Below, piece after piece: positions 28,345 through 37,022 of a stretch of 43,842 bases of DNA. The stretch covers positions 1 to 43,842 of the forward strand of contig JADZCI010000190.1 in assembly GCA_020851655.1 (NCBI GenBank), in the 5' to 3' direction. Origin of the DNA: Bryobacterales bacterium (GTDB taxonomy: Bacteria; Acidobacteriota; Terriglobia; Bryobacterales; Bryobacteraceae). A program made the translations under genes and the position numbers. The notes beneath the pieces were generated by a model that did not search any database, was not told the origin of the DNA, and worked only from the letters and a program-made list of their open reading frames with translations. Position 1 is the first letter of the stretch. Each line of letters begins with the position of its first letter.

Positions 28345-30672
28345 TTGTATCGATACGCAGCGATCAGTTTGTCGATGTGCGCGTTGATGGCGCAGACGCC
28401 GCCCGCCGGAACAGTTACGGCCGGCTTCGACGCCACGGTCAAACCCGTGCTCACCAGGAGTTGCGCGCCGTGTCACAACGCCCGCATGTCCTCGGGCGGC
28501 TTGAATGTCGTGGCTCTCGCGACTCCGGCTTCGATCCTCGAATCCCGCGACATCTGGGAAAAGATCGTCAGGAAGGTTCGTTCGGGCGAAATGCCCCCGC
28601 GCGGAATCCCACGGCTTCCGGCCAGCCAGATCGAGTCGCTCACCACGTTTGTCAAGAGCGAGTTTGACCGCGCCGACCGGGCCATGAAACCGGATCCCGG
28701 CCGCGTCACAGCCCGCCGTCTCAACCGGAACGAATACTCCAACACCATTCGAGACCTGCTGGAGATTGATTTCCGCGCCACGCACGATTTTCCGGCCGAT
28801 GACTCCGGCTACGGTTTCGACAACATCGGTGACGTGCTTACCATCTCGCCGGTGCTGATGGAAAAGTACATGGCCGCGGCCGAACGCATAGCCTCCCGCG
28901 CGTTCGCCCTCGACCCGCTTCCCAAGCCGGTCGAGGCGCAGTATCGCACGCGGGACAAGCGTCTCGCGCGGCTGGATTTCTCCACTGTGGAAGCCGTCCA
29001 CCGCGTGGAGTGGGATGGCGAGTACATCGTCCGCTTCGGCCTCCCCGGCGAACGCGCTCCGGATGGGCGCCCCGTCACGCTCGCCCTATGGATGGACGGG
29101 AAGCTTCTCCATTCCATGCCGGTCGAGACCCAGCCCTCCAAGCTGATGTATTTCGAGCCCTACTCGGAAGAGGAAATGCGCCTGTTTCTGCCGGAGGGTG
29201 AGCACACCTTCCGCGCCGGTTTCCTGAACGACGATTTCGTCAAAGGCCTGACCGCCAAAGACGCCTACAGCAGCAAGAAGAACAAGTATTTCAATTCGAT
29301 TGTCTTCATCGGCCCCTACCGCCCCAAGGCCGAACCCGCGAGCCGCGGGAAGATCCTCGTTTGCGACCCCCGTGCTGGCCAGTCATGCGTTGACAGGATC
29401 CTCACCAGGCTCGCGCGGCGCGCCTACAGGCGTCCGGTGACGCGAGCCGAAGTCGCCGCGCTGAACCGGTTCGTCGCTCTGGCTCAAGCCGAAGGACAAA
29501 CCGTGGAACAAGGACTGCAACTTGCGCTGCAGGCAATGCTGGTGTCGCCCAACTTCCTCTTCCGGATTGAGCGCGACCCGGACCCAGCCGACGCGAGCCG
29601 CGCGCACCGGATCAACGATTTCGAACTGGCTTCGCGTCTGAGCTACTTCCTGTGGAGTTCGATGCCGGATGATGAACTCTTCGACCTTGCCGGCGCCGGC
29701 AAGCTGAAGGTTCCCTCAGTCCTCGACGCCCAGGTCAAGCGGATGCTGGCCGACCCCCGGTCGAGCGCGCTGGCCGGCAATTTCGCGGGCCAGTGGCTCG
29801 AAACGCGGAACCTCGATTCCGTCAAACCTGATCCCCAGAAGTTCCCGGAATGGGACTCCGGCTTGCGGGACGCGATGAAGACCGAGACAAGCATGTTCTT
29901 TGAAGCGGTGCTGCGCGAGAACCTGCCGCTCGCGGATTTTCTCGATTCCCGGTTCACTTTCTTGAATGAGCGCCTCGCGCGCCACTATGGCATCGAGGGT
30001 GTCACCGGTCCCGAGTTCCGGCGCGTGGCATTGGCCACCGGGCAGCGCGGAGGAATTCTTGGCCAGGCCGCGGTGCTCACCGTGTCCAGTTACCCTACCC
30101 GGACTTCGCCAGTCATCCGGGGCAAATACGTGCTTCAGAACATTCTGGGCGCGCCACCGCCGGCGCCTCCCCCCGATACCCCGGCGCTCGATGAGGAAGC
30201 CGTTGGCAACCAGGGCTCGCTGCGCCAGCAGATGGAAAAGCACCGCTCCAACCCGATGTGCGCGTCCTGTCACAGCCGCATGGACGTCCTGGGTTTCGGT
30301 CTGGAGAATTACGACGCCACCGGCAAGTGGCGGACCATGGACGGCAAGTTCCCGGTCGACGTGTCCGGAACGTTTCCGAATGGCAAGTCGTTCTCCACAC
30401 CGGCCGGAATGCGAGCCATCCTCAAAGACGACTTGCCGGACTTCTCTCATTGTCTGACCGAAAAAATGCTCACCTATGCTCTCGGCCGCGGTCTGGAGAG
30501 ATACGATAGAAGAACCGTCGATGACATTGACCGGAAGATGTCCGGTTCTGGCTATCATTTACAGACCTTGATATTCGAGATCGTGCGGAGTCTGCCATTC
30601 CAATCCAGGCGTGGCGAGGCGGCTATGCTGCAACCGTCCACAAGACCGGCTAAGGAGATTGCCCAGCGATGA
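28345..30672 (+). CDS. DUF1592/DUF1588/DUF1585/DUF1587/DUF1595 cytochrome-like protein
   Basis: A 775-residue exported protein of the multi-domain family common in Planctomycetes and Acidobacteria. A signal peptide covers the first ~17 residues. Heme motif CAPCH is at 40-44, followed by the PSD1-like N-terminal cytochrome part. RRLNRNEYSNTIRDLL marks DUF1587; FRIERDPDPADASRAHRI and RLSYFLWSSMPDDEL mark DUF1592; GQRGGILGQAAVLTVSSYP and NPMCASCHSRMDVLGFGLENYD mark DUF1588, with a second CxxCH at 639-643; the end is DUF1585. The heme motifs suggest redox activity; the family's reaction is not established. The start is TTG at 28345; ATG at 28375 would shorten the signal. Its end overlaps the DUF1552 ATG. 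Confidence 0.93.
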   Translation: MYRYAAISLSMCALMAQTPPAGTVTAGFDATVKPVLTRSCAPCHNARMSSGGLNVVALATPASILESRDIWEKIVRKVRSGEMPPRGIPRLPASQIESLTTFVKSEFDRADRAMKPDPGRVTARRLNRNEYSNTIRDLLEIDFRATHDFPADDSGYGFDNIGDVLTISPVLMEKYMAAAERIASRAFALDPLPKPVEAQYRTRDKRLARLDFSTVEAVHRVEWDGEYIVRFGLPGERAPDGRPVTLALWMDGKLLHSMPVETQPSKLMYFEPYSEEEMRLFLPEGEHTFRAGFLNDDFVKGLTAKDAYSSKKNKYFNSIVFIGPYRPKAEPASRGKILVCDPRAGQSCVDRILTRLARRAYRRPVTRAEVAALNRFVALAQAEGQTVEQGLQLALQAMLVSPNFLFRIERDPDPADASRAHRINDFELASRLSYFLWSSMPDDELFDLAGAGKLKVPSVLDAQVKRMLADPRSSALAGNFAGQWLETRNLDSVKPDPQKFPEWDSGLRDAMKTETSMFFEAVLRENLPLADFLDSRFTFLNERLARHYGIEGVTGPEFRRVALATGQRGGILGQAAVLTVSSYPTRTSPVIRGKYVLQNILGAPPPAPPPDTPALDEEAVGNQGSLRQQMEKHRSNPMCASCHSRMDVLGFGLENYDATGKWRTMDGKFPVDVSGTFPNGKSFSTPAGMRAILKDDLPDFSHCLTEKMLTYALGRGLERYDRRTVDDIDRKMSGSGYHLQTLIFEIVRSLPFQSRRGEAAMLQPSTRPAKEIAQR

Positions 30673-32006
30673 TCACGCGAAAAGCGCTTCCCCGCCGAAC
30701 CTTTCTGCGCGGAGCCGGAACTTCCATTGCCCTGCCCTTCCTTGATTCCATGGTTCCGGCATTGGCGTCGTCCGCCGGCAAACCACCGGTTCGCATGGCG
30801 TTCGTCTATGTGCCGAACGGCATGGATATGCGCAACTGGAATCCGTCCTACGAAGGTCCGCTGCGCGAGTTGCCTCCCATTCTGAAGCCCCTCGAGCCGT
30901 ACAGGCAGGACATCACTCTTTTGGGCAACCTGACCCACAACAATGGCCGTGCGCTGCTTGACGGTCCGGGCGATCATGGGCGTTGCTGCGCCTCCTACCT
31001 GACGGGCGTACACCCCAGGAAGACGTTTGCCGACATCAAGAACGGAATCTCGTGCGACCAGATTGTCGCGAACCGAATTGGCGGGGCAACCCGTTTCCCG
31101 TCACTTGAAGTAGGGCTGGAGGACGCCCGCCAGGCGGGTGACTGTGATTCGGGATATTCGTGCGCCTACACAAACAATCTCGCGTGGCGCAGCGAAACGC
31201 AGCCCCTGCCGCCGGTTCTCGATCCACGCGCCTTGTTTGAGCGCCTCTTCGGAAAAGGCGTTCCGATGAGCCCAGAAGCGAAGCACCGCCAGGCGAAGTT
31301 TCGCCGCGGCATCCTCGACTACGTCATTAGCGATACTCAAAAGCTTCAGGCCAACCTCGGCCCGACCGACCGCCGCAAACTGGACGAGTACCTGACCTCC
31401 ATCCGCGAAATCGAGCGCCAGCTCGAACGCGCCGAACAGGACAACGCCCAGATCGATCCGGGAATGGAAAAGCCCTACGGCGTCCCGGCCGATTTCGCCG
31501 AGCATTTCAAGCTGATGACCAGCATGATTACGGTGGCGTTTCAAGCTGATCAGACGCGCGTGCTGACATTCCTGGTCACGCGCGAAGGCACATCGAGGGC
31601 CTACCGCGAAATCGGCATCGCCGATGGCCACCATCCGCTCACCCATCACCGCAACGACGTCGCGACCATGGACAAGGTCGCCCGCATCAATTCGTATCAC
31701 GTCCAGCAATTCGCTGAATGGGTTGGAAAGCTGAAGTCCATTCAGGAGGGCGACGGCAGCATCCTCGACAATTCGATGATTGTCTACGGCGCGGGACTGG
31801 CCGATGGCAACCGCCACAGCCACGAAGATCTGCCCACTTTGATTGCCGGCCGCGGAGGGAATTTCATCCGCGGCGGCTACCGGCGCGTCTACCGGCGCGA
31901 GACTCCGATGTCCAATCTCTTCCTCACCATGATGGACCGCATGGGTGTTAATGTCGAGGACTTCGGCGACTCGACGGGACGGCTGCAAGGCCTCGACCTG
32001 GCGTAG
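30669..32006 (+). CDS. DUF1552 protein, Tat-exported
   Basis: A 445-residue protein with a Tat signal (PRRTFLRGAGTSIALPFLD, 8-26). DUF1552 resembles the alkaline phosphatase/sulfatase fold group; the characteristic VYVPNGMD (about 47-54) is present. Also typical are DHGRCCASYLTG and the C-terminal GHHPLTHH-like stretch (ADGHHPLTHHRND). It nearly always follows a DUF1592 gene, and here ATG and TGA overlap by four bases, so the two are made together. Function of the pair is unproven. Confidence 0.93.
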   Translation: MITRKALPRRTFLRGAGTSIALPFLDSMVPALASSAGKPPVRMAFVYVPNGMDMRNWNPSYEGPLRELPPILKPLEPYRQDITLLGNLTHNNGRALLDGPGDHGRCCASYLTGVHPRKTFADIKNGISCDQIVANRIGGATRFPSLEVGLEDARQAGDCDSGYSCAYTNNLAWRSETQPLPPVLDPRALFERLFGKGVPMSPEAKHRQAKFRRGILDYVISDTQKLQANLGPTDRRKLDEYLTSIREIERQLERAEQDNAQIDPGMEKPYGVPADFAEHFKLMTSMITVAFQADQTRVLTFLVTREGTSRAYREIGIADGHHPLTHHRNDVATMDKVARINSYHVQQFAEWVGKLKSIQEGDGSILDNSMIVYGAGLADGNRHSHEDLPTLIAGRGGNFIRGGYRRVYRRETPMSNLFLTMMDRMGVNVEDFGDSTGRLQGLDLA

Positions 32007-32012
32007 TCCCGG

Positions 32013-33047
32013 ATGCAGTCCGCCACAGTCCCAGCCAAGCCCGCGCCCGCGACCCTGCTCGATACCGATATGGGGACCTCCATCGACGACGTTCTGGCGC
32101 TGGCGATGCTGTTCGGGTTGGAAGGCACCGGCGAATCCCGTCTCGTGGCCATCGCCGTGAGTTACCCGAACCTTAAGGCCGCGGTTTTTGCCGATTCGGT
32201 CACCCGGTTTTATACGGGCGCCGGCAGCCGTCTGCTCCCCATCGGTCTTGCCAGTCCGTCTCCCGCGGCGCCGGACACGCCGATAATCAAAGCCGTGCTC
32301 GACCGCCGGGATGGCCAGGGCGGCCCTGCTTACGCGAGCGCGATTCACTCGCTGAACGACACCGCCGAGCCGCACGCCATGTTGCGGAATGCGCTTACGG
32401 CGCAGCACGACCAGAACGCCATTGCCGTCTGCATCGGACCTGCCACCAACTTACATAAGTTGCTGGACCTGCGCGGCGCCAAGGAACTGATCGAGCGCAA
32501 GGTCCGCTACCTGGTCATGATGGGTGGATCGTATCCGGCCTCCGCCGAGCCTGAGTACAATATCAAGACCGATATCCCCGCCGCGAAGAAGGTTTTCGCC
32601 GAGTGGCCTACGCCCGTTGTGGTCTCCGGCGCTGAAACCGGCAACGCCATTCTTTTCCCCGGCGCCTGCATTGAAAAGGACTTCACGTGGGCGGAATTCC
32701 ATCCGGTCGTAGATGCCTACCGCGCCTACCAGAGCATGCCGTACGACACCCCATCGTGGGACCTGACCGCGGCTCTCTACGCGGTCCGTCCCCAGGAGAA
32801 CTACTTCAAGCTCTCAGCGCCCGGCGCCGTGGCGGTCCAGGACGATGGCCGGACCGTCTTCACTCCCACGACCGGAGGCAGACACCGCTACCTGATTGTG
32901 GACCCGGCCCAAAAGGACCGCGTCATCGCCGTCTACAGGGAACTGGTCAGCGCCAAGCCCGCGCGCCCTCGCCGCGTCCCGCAGCCGCGGCAACAGGAAC
33001 AGCCAAAACCGCCGTCACAGGTCAAGCCGCCTGCCGGCCAGCAATAG
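32013..33047 (+). CDS. Nucleoside hydrolase (inosine-uridine preferring type)
   Basis: A 344-residue enzyme predicted to split N-glycosidic bonds of ribonucleosides. The Ca-binding signature reads LLDTDMGTSIDDVLAL (15-30). Related subfamily members I know have a DTDxGxDxDD pattern; here one Asp is Ser (TSIDD), while both DTD and DD remain. VRYLVMMGGSY and PVVVSGAETGNAI match the later strands. The C terminus is a 40-residue P/Q/R-rich tail. No signal peptide is clear, unlike the neighbours. It begins six bases after the DUF1552 stop and may be read with that pair. Confidence 0.88.
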   Translation: MQSATVPAKPAPATLLDTDMGTSIDDVLALAMLFGLEGTGESRLVAIAVSYPNLKAAVFADSVTRFYTGAGSRLLPIGLASPSPAAPDTPIIKAVLDRRDGQGGPAYASAIHSLNDTAEPHAMLRNALTAQHDQNAIAVCIGPATNLHKLLDLRGAKELIERKVRYLVMMGGSYPASAEPEYNIKTDIPAAKKVFAEWPTPVVVSGAETGNAILFPGACIEKDFTWAEFHPVVDAYRAYQSMPYDTPSWDLTAALYAVRPQENYFKLSAPGAVAVQDDGRTVFTPTTGGRHRYLIVDPAQKDRVIAVYRELVSAKPARPRRVPQPRQQEQPKPPSQVKPPAGQQ

Positions 33048-33077
33048 GTCCGTCACGCAGACGGCTGTCTGTTGGAA

Positions 33078-34319
33078 TTACCCTACTTTCGGCAACTCGT
33101 AACCCTTGCGACGCGGCCGCGATAGCAGTTTGTCCGCTTCGGCGTCATTCAAGAACTTCTCCGCCGCCGGATCCCAACGTAGCGGCCGGCCCAGATCGCG
33201 AGCCATGTTGACCAGGTGGCACACCGAATTCGAACGGTGCCCGATTTCCACGTCCGCGTTGGGTTTGTGCCGCGACTTGATGCACGCAAAGAAATTGCGC
33301 AAGTGGAATACGTTCTCGCCCGGGCCTTCCTTGGTGACATCCGGCGCGTGCTTCTTCAATTCCGGACGGTCCGTGATGAAGTCACCGCGCACAATCTGTA
33401 TGCGTCCGTTGGTCCCCTGGAAAATCGCGCCCAATTGCTGGTGATCCTTGATGATCTCCTGCTCCAGGCTGACCACTGTGCCGCTCGCGTACCGCAATTC
33501 GACCTTGGATGTGGGACCCGCCTCCAGCGGCTTGATCTCCACCGGCCCGCTGAGCGACGTGCCCAATGCGGCTTGAACCTGATCCAGCGAATGGGTGCCC
33601 CACCCGGACACGCCCCAGGAGAGGCCGCCACCGTCGTAATCCCACCAGCGCGCCCACCCCTTGTGCAGTTCGGTGCGATACGGCCGCAATTCAGTTTGGT
33701 TGCACCACTGGTCCCAATCCAACCCCTCGGGCATGGGCTCGGCGGGCTTCGGCGTCCAGCGTTCCGGGCCGATGAAATTGCACACAATCACCTTCTCGAT
33801 CCTGCCGATTTTGCCGCTCGCCACAAGGTTGCTGGCGTAGATGTTGATCGGCATGGAACGTTGCTGAGTGCCGGTTTGCAAGATCCGCTTGTAGTGCCGC
33901 ACCGCGCGCGTCAACACCTGGCCTTCTTCAACCGTCAAGGACAGCGGCTTCTCGGCGTAAACATCCAGGCCAGCCTGGAGCGCCTGCAAACAGATGAGGA
34001 CGCGCGCGTGGGTGGTGGTCTCCACGAAAACCGCGTCCAGCTTTTCCTTTTCGAACATCCGCGCGTAGGAGTCGTATTGCTTCCAGGACGCCGACTCCGG
34101 TCGGATCTTGGCGACAGCCGCCAGGCTCGCCGGGTTGCAGTCGGCCATGGCTGCGATGCGCGCCGGCGCAAAGTCCTCATGCTCAATCAACCAGCGGGCT
34201 CTGCCTCCCACTCCCACAAAGCCGACTTCGATCCTGTCATTGGCCCCGAGCACCGAGCGCTGCGCGACGTAGGGAAACGCCACCACCGGGGAACTCTTCA
34301 GAAAATCACGCCGTTTCAT
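33078..34319 (-). CDS. Tat-exported Gfo/Idh/MocA family oxidoreductase (second)
   Basis: A 413-residue NAD(P)-binding oxidoreductase. The ATG at 34319 is chosen because AAGGAG lies eight bases ahead; a GTG at 34325 adds two residues. The signal is MKRRDFLKSSPVVAFPYVA, a Tat type. Rossmann motif VGFVGVGGRARWL and AEKPLSLTVEEGQVL follow. The C-terminal NDAEADKLLSRPRRKGYELP resembles that of the first paralogue at 25791. It is followed upstream on the same strand by the DUF1080 gene (17-base gap), a pairing often seen in exported glycoside breakdown. Confidence 0.9.
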   Translation of the reverse strand: MKRRDFLKSSPVVAFPYVAQRSVLGANDRIEVGFVGVGGRARWLIEHEDFAPARIAAMADCNPASLAAVAKIRPESASWKQYDSYARMFEKEKLDAVFVETTTHARVLICLQALQAGLDVYAEKPLSLTVEEGQVLTRAVRHYKRILQTGTQQRSMPINIYASNLVASGKIGRIEKVIVCNFIGPERWTPKPAEPMPEGLDWDQWCNQTELRPYRTELHKGWARWWDYDGGGLSWGVSGWGTHSLDQVQAALGTSLSGPVEIKPLEAGPTSKVELRYASGTVVSLEQEIIKDHQQLGAIFQGTNGRIQIVRGDFITDRPELKKHAPDVTKEGPGENVFHLRNFFACIKSRHKPNADVEIGHRSNSVCHLVNMARDLGRPLRWDPAAEKFLNDAEADKLLSRPRRKGYELPKVG

Positions 34320-34336
34320 CCACACAACTCCTTCTG

Positions 34337-34921
34337 CTATTTGAGCGGCCGCAGGCGAAGGTTCCGGACCCGGATCTCCATCCCGTCGAACGCTTTACCC
34401 GCATGCACCTGAACACCAACACTGCCGCGCTTGCCGAATGTGCCGTCACGAACCCGGATCACCTCTTTGCCGTTCTGCCAGACCACAATCTCCTCGCCCC
34501 GCGCCTGGATCCGCATCCGGTTCCAACCGTCTTTGACGACCGTTGAAGCCTGCTTGTTTTCGGCGATAAACATCTTTCCCGCGCAATATAGCGAGCCGCT
34601 ATAGACATTCGGGTGGCTGGGCTCATCGATGATGTCAGCCTGATAGGCTTCTTCCGGACTTACGAACCGGAACCAGATTCCGCTGTTGCCCGGGAACTTC
34701 ATCTTCCACTCGAGTTCCAGATCGAAGTCCGCCCACATTCCATCGGTAAAAATGTCGCCAGCTTCCCCGGCCGGACCTTGCCGCCCAACCAGGTCCCCGT
34801 CCTCGACACTCCAGCGGGCCCTGCCGGTCGAGTGCCAGCCATTTAGCGACTTGCCATCAAACAGAGAGATCGGGGATTGCGCGAAACACGCCAGCGCGAG
34901 GAAGAAAACCACAACTCTCAT
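34337..34921 (-). CDS. DUF1080 (3-keto-disaccharide hydrolase-like) protein
   Basis: A 194-residue exported protein with a signal peptide (MRVVVFFLALACFAQS). It is a concanavalin-like beta sandwich of the DUF1080 family: ISLFDGKSLNGWH at 18-30 is the family start, WKMKFPGNSGIWFRF and QADIIDEPSH follow, then a GVQVHAGKAFDGMEIRVRNLRLRPL ending. Some members cleave 3-keto-glycosides made by Gfo/Idh/MocA-type oxidases, which fits the adjacent oxidoreductase. Whether this protein is catalytic cannot be told. Confidence 0.92.
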   Translation of the reverse strand: MRVVVFFLALACFAQSPISLFDGKSLNGWHSTGRARWSVEDGDLVGRQGPAGEAGDIFTDGMWADFDLELEWKMKFPGNSGIWFRFVSPEEAYQADIIDEPSHPNVYSGSLYCAGKMFIAENKQASTVVKDGWNRMRIQARGEEIVVWQNGKEVIRVRDGTFGKRGSVGVQVHAGKAFDGMEIRVRNLRLRPLK

Positions 34922-34990
34922 ATTGGATAAATCGCTTCTATTACCTTATACCAATTCCGCCGCCTCCGGCCTTTTGTTAGACTGCGTGCC

Positions 34991-35395
34991 ATGCCCTCGC
35001 GTAGAGATCCTGTCCTGACCGGGGACCGGTTTTCGGTCGAACTGGAAGGCTCAGCCGCCGTGTTGCTTGCCGGGGTTTCCTTTCCCACGGCCACAATCGA
35101 GCTCGCGCCCCGAGGCGCCGGCCGAGCCCGCTATGGTCCCCTCATCTTCCGCCGCCCTCTATCCGGCGACAGGCTGTTTTCGAATTGGTGGAAAGCCGCT
35201 CTCAAAGGCGGCGCAGATAGCGTCAGAAACGGGAAGGTGTCATTGCTGGCCCCCGACCTGAAAGTGGCAGCCGAGTGGAAGTTCACGGGCGCCAGGCCCA
35301 ACACGCTCAGCATCTCGCCCCTGGACGCATCATCGGCCGCCGTGATCACTGAAACTCTGGAATTGACTGTGGAGACTTTTGAAAGGGAGCTTTGA
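34991..35395 (+). CDS. Divergent phage-tail-tube-like protein
   Basis: A 134-residue beta-rich protein. I assign it by comparison with the next gene: both have a V-E-[LI]-x-G strand near the start, then an R-P/R-G turn, D-x-L-[FW]-x-x-W, a second V-x-[LM]-L-x strand, an [AF]-x-W/L-x-F/R-x-x-A/P turn, and a final [IE]-T/S-L-E-[LI]-x-V/H-E strand. This is the layout of T4 gp19-like and contractile-injection tube proteins. It lacks the conserved GGxxG-type loop of such proteins. The ATG at 34991 has no clear ribosome site. Confidence in the fold is moderate; in the gene itself, good, since it abuts the next gene in phase with an operon. Confidence 0.6.
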   Translation: MPSRRDPVLTGDRFSVELEGSAAVLLAGVSFPTATIELAPRGAGRARYGPLIFRRPLSGDRLFSNWWKAALKGGADSVRNGKVSLLAPDLKVAAEWKFTGARPNTLSISPLDASSAAVITETLELTVETFEREL

Positions 35396-35399
35396 TCTC

Positions 35400-35825
35400 A
35401 TGCCCACCCCTCCGTTTTCCAATTTTCAATACCTCGTCGAAATCGACGGTTCCACGCAGGCGGGATTTACCGAAGTGTGCGGCATCAGCGCCGAAGTGGA
35501 ACCCATCGAGTACCGCGAAGGAGGCGATAAAGGCTACACGCGGAAGATTCCCGGCGTGGTGAAGTTTCCCAACGTCACGCTAAAGCGCGGCATTGTCGAC
35601 GCGCGGCTGTGGCAGTGGATGCGCACCGTGCTCACCGGCGCAACTGTGAAGTCGCAAGTCGTGATCATGCTGTTGGACGAAGCCCGGCAACCGGTCGCGC
35701 GTTTCACTTTGCGGAATGCGTGGCCCCGAAAATGGGAGGGCCCCTCGCTGCGCGCCAAGGGCAACGATATAGCCATCGAAAGCCTGGAGATCGTGCACGA
35801 GGAGCTGAACGTCGAGTTCCTGTAG
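35400..35825 (+). CDS. Phage-tail-tube-like protein (T4 gp19 / TIGR02241 type)
   Basis: A 141-residue protein. Tube proteins of this kind polymerise as hexamer rings in phage tails, type VI secretion and extracellular contractile injection systems. FQYLVEIDGSTQAGFTEVCG (9-28), the EYREGGDKGYTRKIPG loop, PNVTLKRGI, LWQWMRTVL, ARFTLRNAWPRKWEGPSL and IAIESLEIVHEELN are characteristic. I chose the ATG at 35400 over a TTG at 35379, which would overlap the previous gene. No sheath, baseplate, spike or ATPase gene lies within the window, so this pair is isolated. Confidence 0.88.
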   Translation: MPTPPFSNFQYLVEIDGSTQAGFTEVCGISAEVEPIEYREGGDKGYTRKIPGVVKFPNVTLKRGIVDARLWQWMRTVLTGATVKSQVVIMLLDEARQPVARFTLRNAWPRKWEGPSLRAKGNDIAIESLEIVHEELNVEFL

Positions 35826-35858
35826 GCTGGACGTCCGGAGCCTGTTACCATACCTCCC

Positions 35859-37001
35859 ATGCGCCGCTTCACCCGCCGCGGATTTCTTCGCAGCACCCTG
35901 GGGGGTTCCTGGACATCGGCTGCCCTGATCGAACAGGCCATCTTTCGCGCCACGGCCGCGCGGGCCCAATCGGCTGGGCCGCAACCCCGCCTCTTTGACA
36001 TTCACAAGGCCGCCGAAGGCGTGTATCTTGCGCAGGCCCGGCCTGTGCCGCTGCTCAACTGCAACGCCGCCATCTTTGAGAACTCGACCGGCCTCCTCGT
36101 CGTCGATACTCACTCCAAACCCTCGGCGGTCGCCGCGCTTGTGGCCCAGATTCGGAAGGAGATCAGCCCCAAGCCCGTCCGCTACGTGGTGAACAGCCAC
36201 TTTCATTGGGATCACGCGCAGGGTAACGGGGGTTATCGCAAACTGGCGCCCGATGCGGACGTGATCGCCAGCGAGGCCACCCGCCGCCTTCTTCAGCAGG
36301 AGGCCGGCGTCCGCATGCGTCAATCCCTTGAGTCGACGGCCACATCGCTCGAGGAAAACAAGCGGAAACTGGCAGCCGCCAAGACCCCGGAGGACAAGCA
36401 GTATTACCAGCAGTGGGTCGCCGGCCAGCAATCCTTCCTGAGCGAGATGAAGGACTACCGGCCAGACCTGCCGGACATAACCCTTACGCGCGACCTGGTG
36501 ATTCACGACAAGGCGCACACGCTGCACCTCGCGTTCCGGGGCCGCGGCCACACGGCGGGCGACGTTGTCGTGTGGTGCCCGGAAAAGCGCGCCATCGCCG
36601 GCGGCGACCTGCTTCACGGATGGACACCCTATCTCGGGGACGGCTACCCCAGGGAATGGCCCTCCACGTTGATTGCCCTCTCAGAGTTCGAGTTCGATCA
36701 CATCCTGGGTGGGCACGGCGCAATTGAAAAGCGCGAGCGGCTGTATCGAATGCGCGATTACATCGAAGAACTGAACTGGGAAGTGGAGAACGGCAAGCGC
36801 GCCGGCAAGTCCGTCAGTGACCTCCAGCGCCAACTCACTCCGGACAAGCTCAAGAGCCTGAGAGACGGTTACGGCGCCAGCCTCGGCGCCTCGCAGCGCC
36901 AGGGCTTTTTTGTCGCTCCGGGAACCACTCCGGAATCGATGCTGGCCGACTCCGTCCGCACCAACATCGCCGACATCTTCACCAATCTCGACCGGACCTG
37001 A
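35859..37001 (+). CDS. Exported metallo-beta-lactamase-fold hydrolase
   Basis: A 380-residue metallo-hydrolase. The N terminus has a Tat-like signal (TRRGFLRSTLGGSWTSAAL). The zinc motif NSHFHWDHAQGN is at about 112-123; further ligands lie in GRGHTAGDVVVW (His), AGGDLLHG (Asp) and ILGGHG (His). The substrate is unknown; the extended helical insert at 150-190 is typical of quorum-lactonase-unrelated MBL proteins. It starts 33 bases after the tail-tube gene, and may share its transcript without sharing function. Confidence 0.9.
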   Translation: MRRFTRRGFLRSTLGGSWTSAALIEQAIFRATAARAQSAGPQPRLFDIHKAAEGVYLAQARPVPLLNCNAAIFENSTGLLVVDTHSKPSAVAALVAQIRKEISPKPVRYVVNSHFHWDHAQGNGGYRKLAPDADVIASEATRRLLQQEAGVRMRQSLESTATSLEENKRKLAAAKTPEDKQYYQQWVAGQQSFLSEMKDYRPDLPDITLTRDLVIHDKAHTLHLAFRGRGHTAGDVVVWCPEKRAIAGGDLLHGWTPYLGDGYPREWPSTLIALSEFEFDHILGGHGAIEKRERLYRMRDYIEELNWEVENGKRAGKSVSDLQRQLTPDKLKSLRDGYGASLGASQRQGFFVAPGTTPESMLADSVRTNIADIFTNLDRT

Positions 37002-37022
37002 AGGAATTCACCGGGATTCTCA

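Noticed and set aside
33216..34412. 398-codon plus-strand frame opposite the second oxidoreductase
   Set aside because: Antisense shadow; no ribosome site or domain, while the minus-strand gene has a Tat signal and Rossmann motif.
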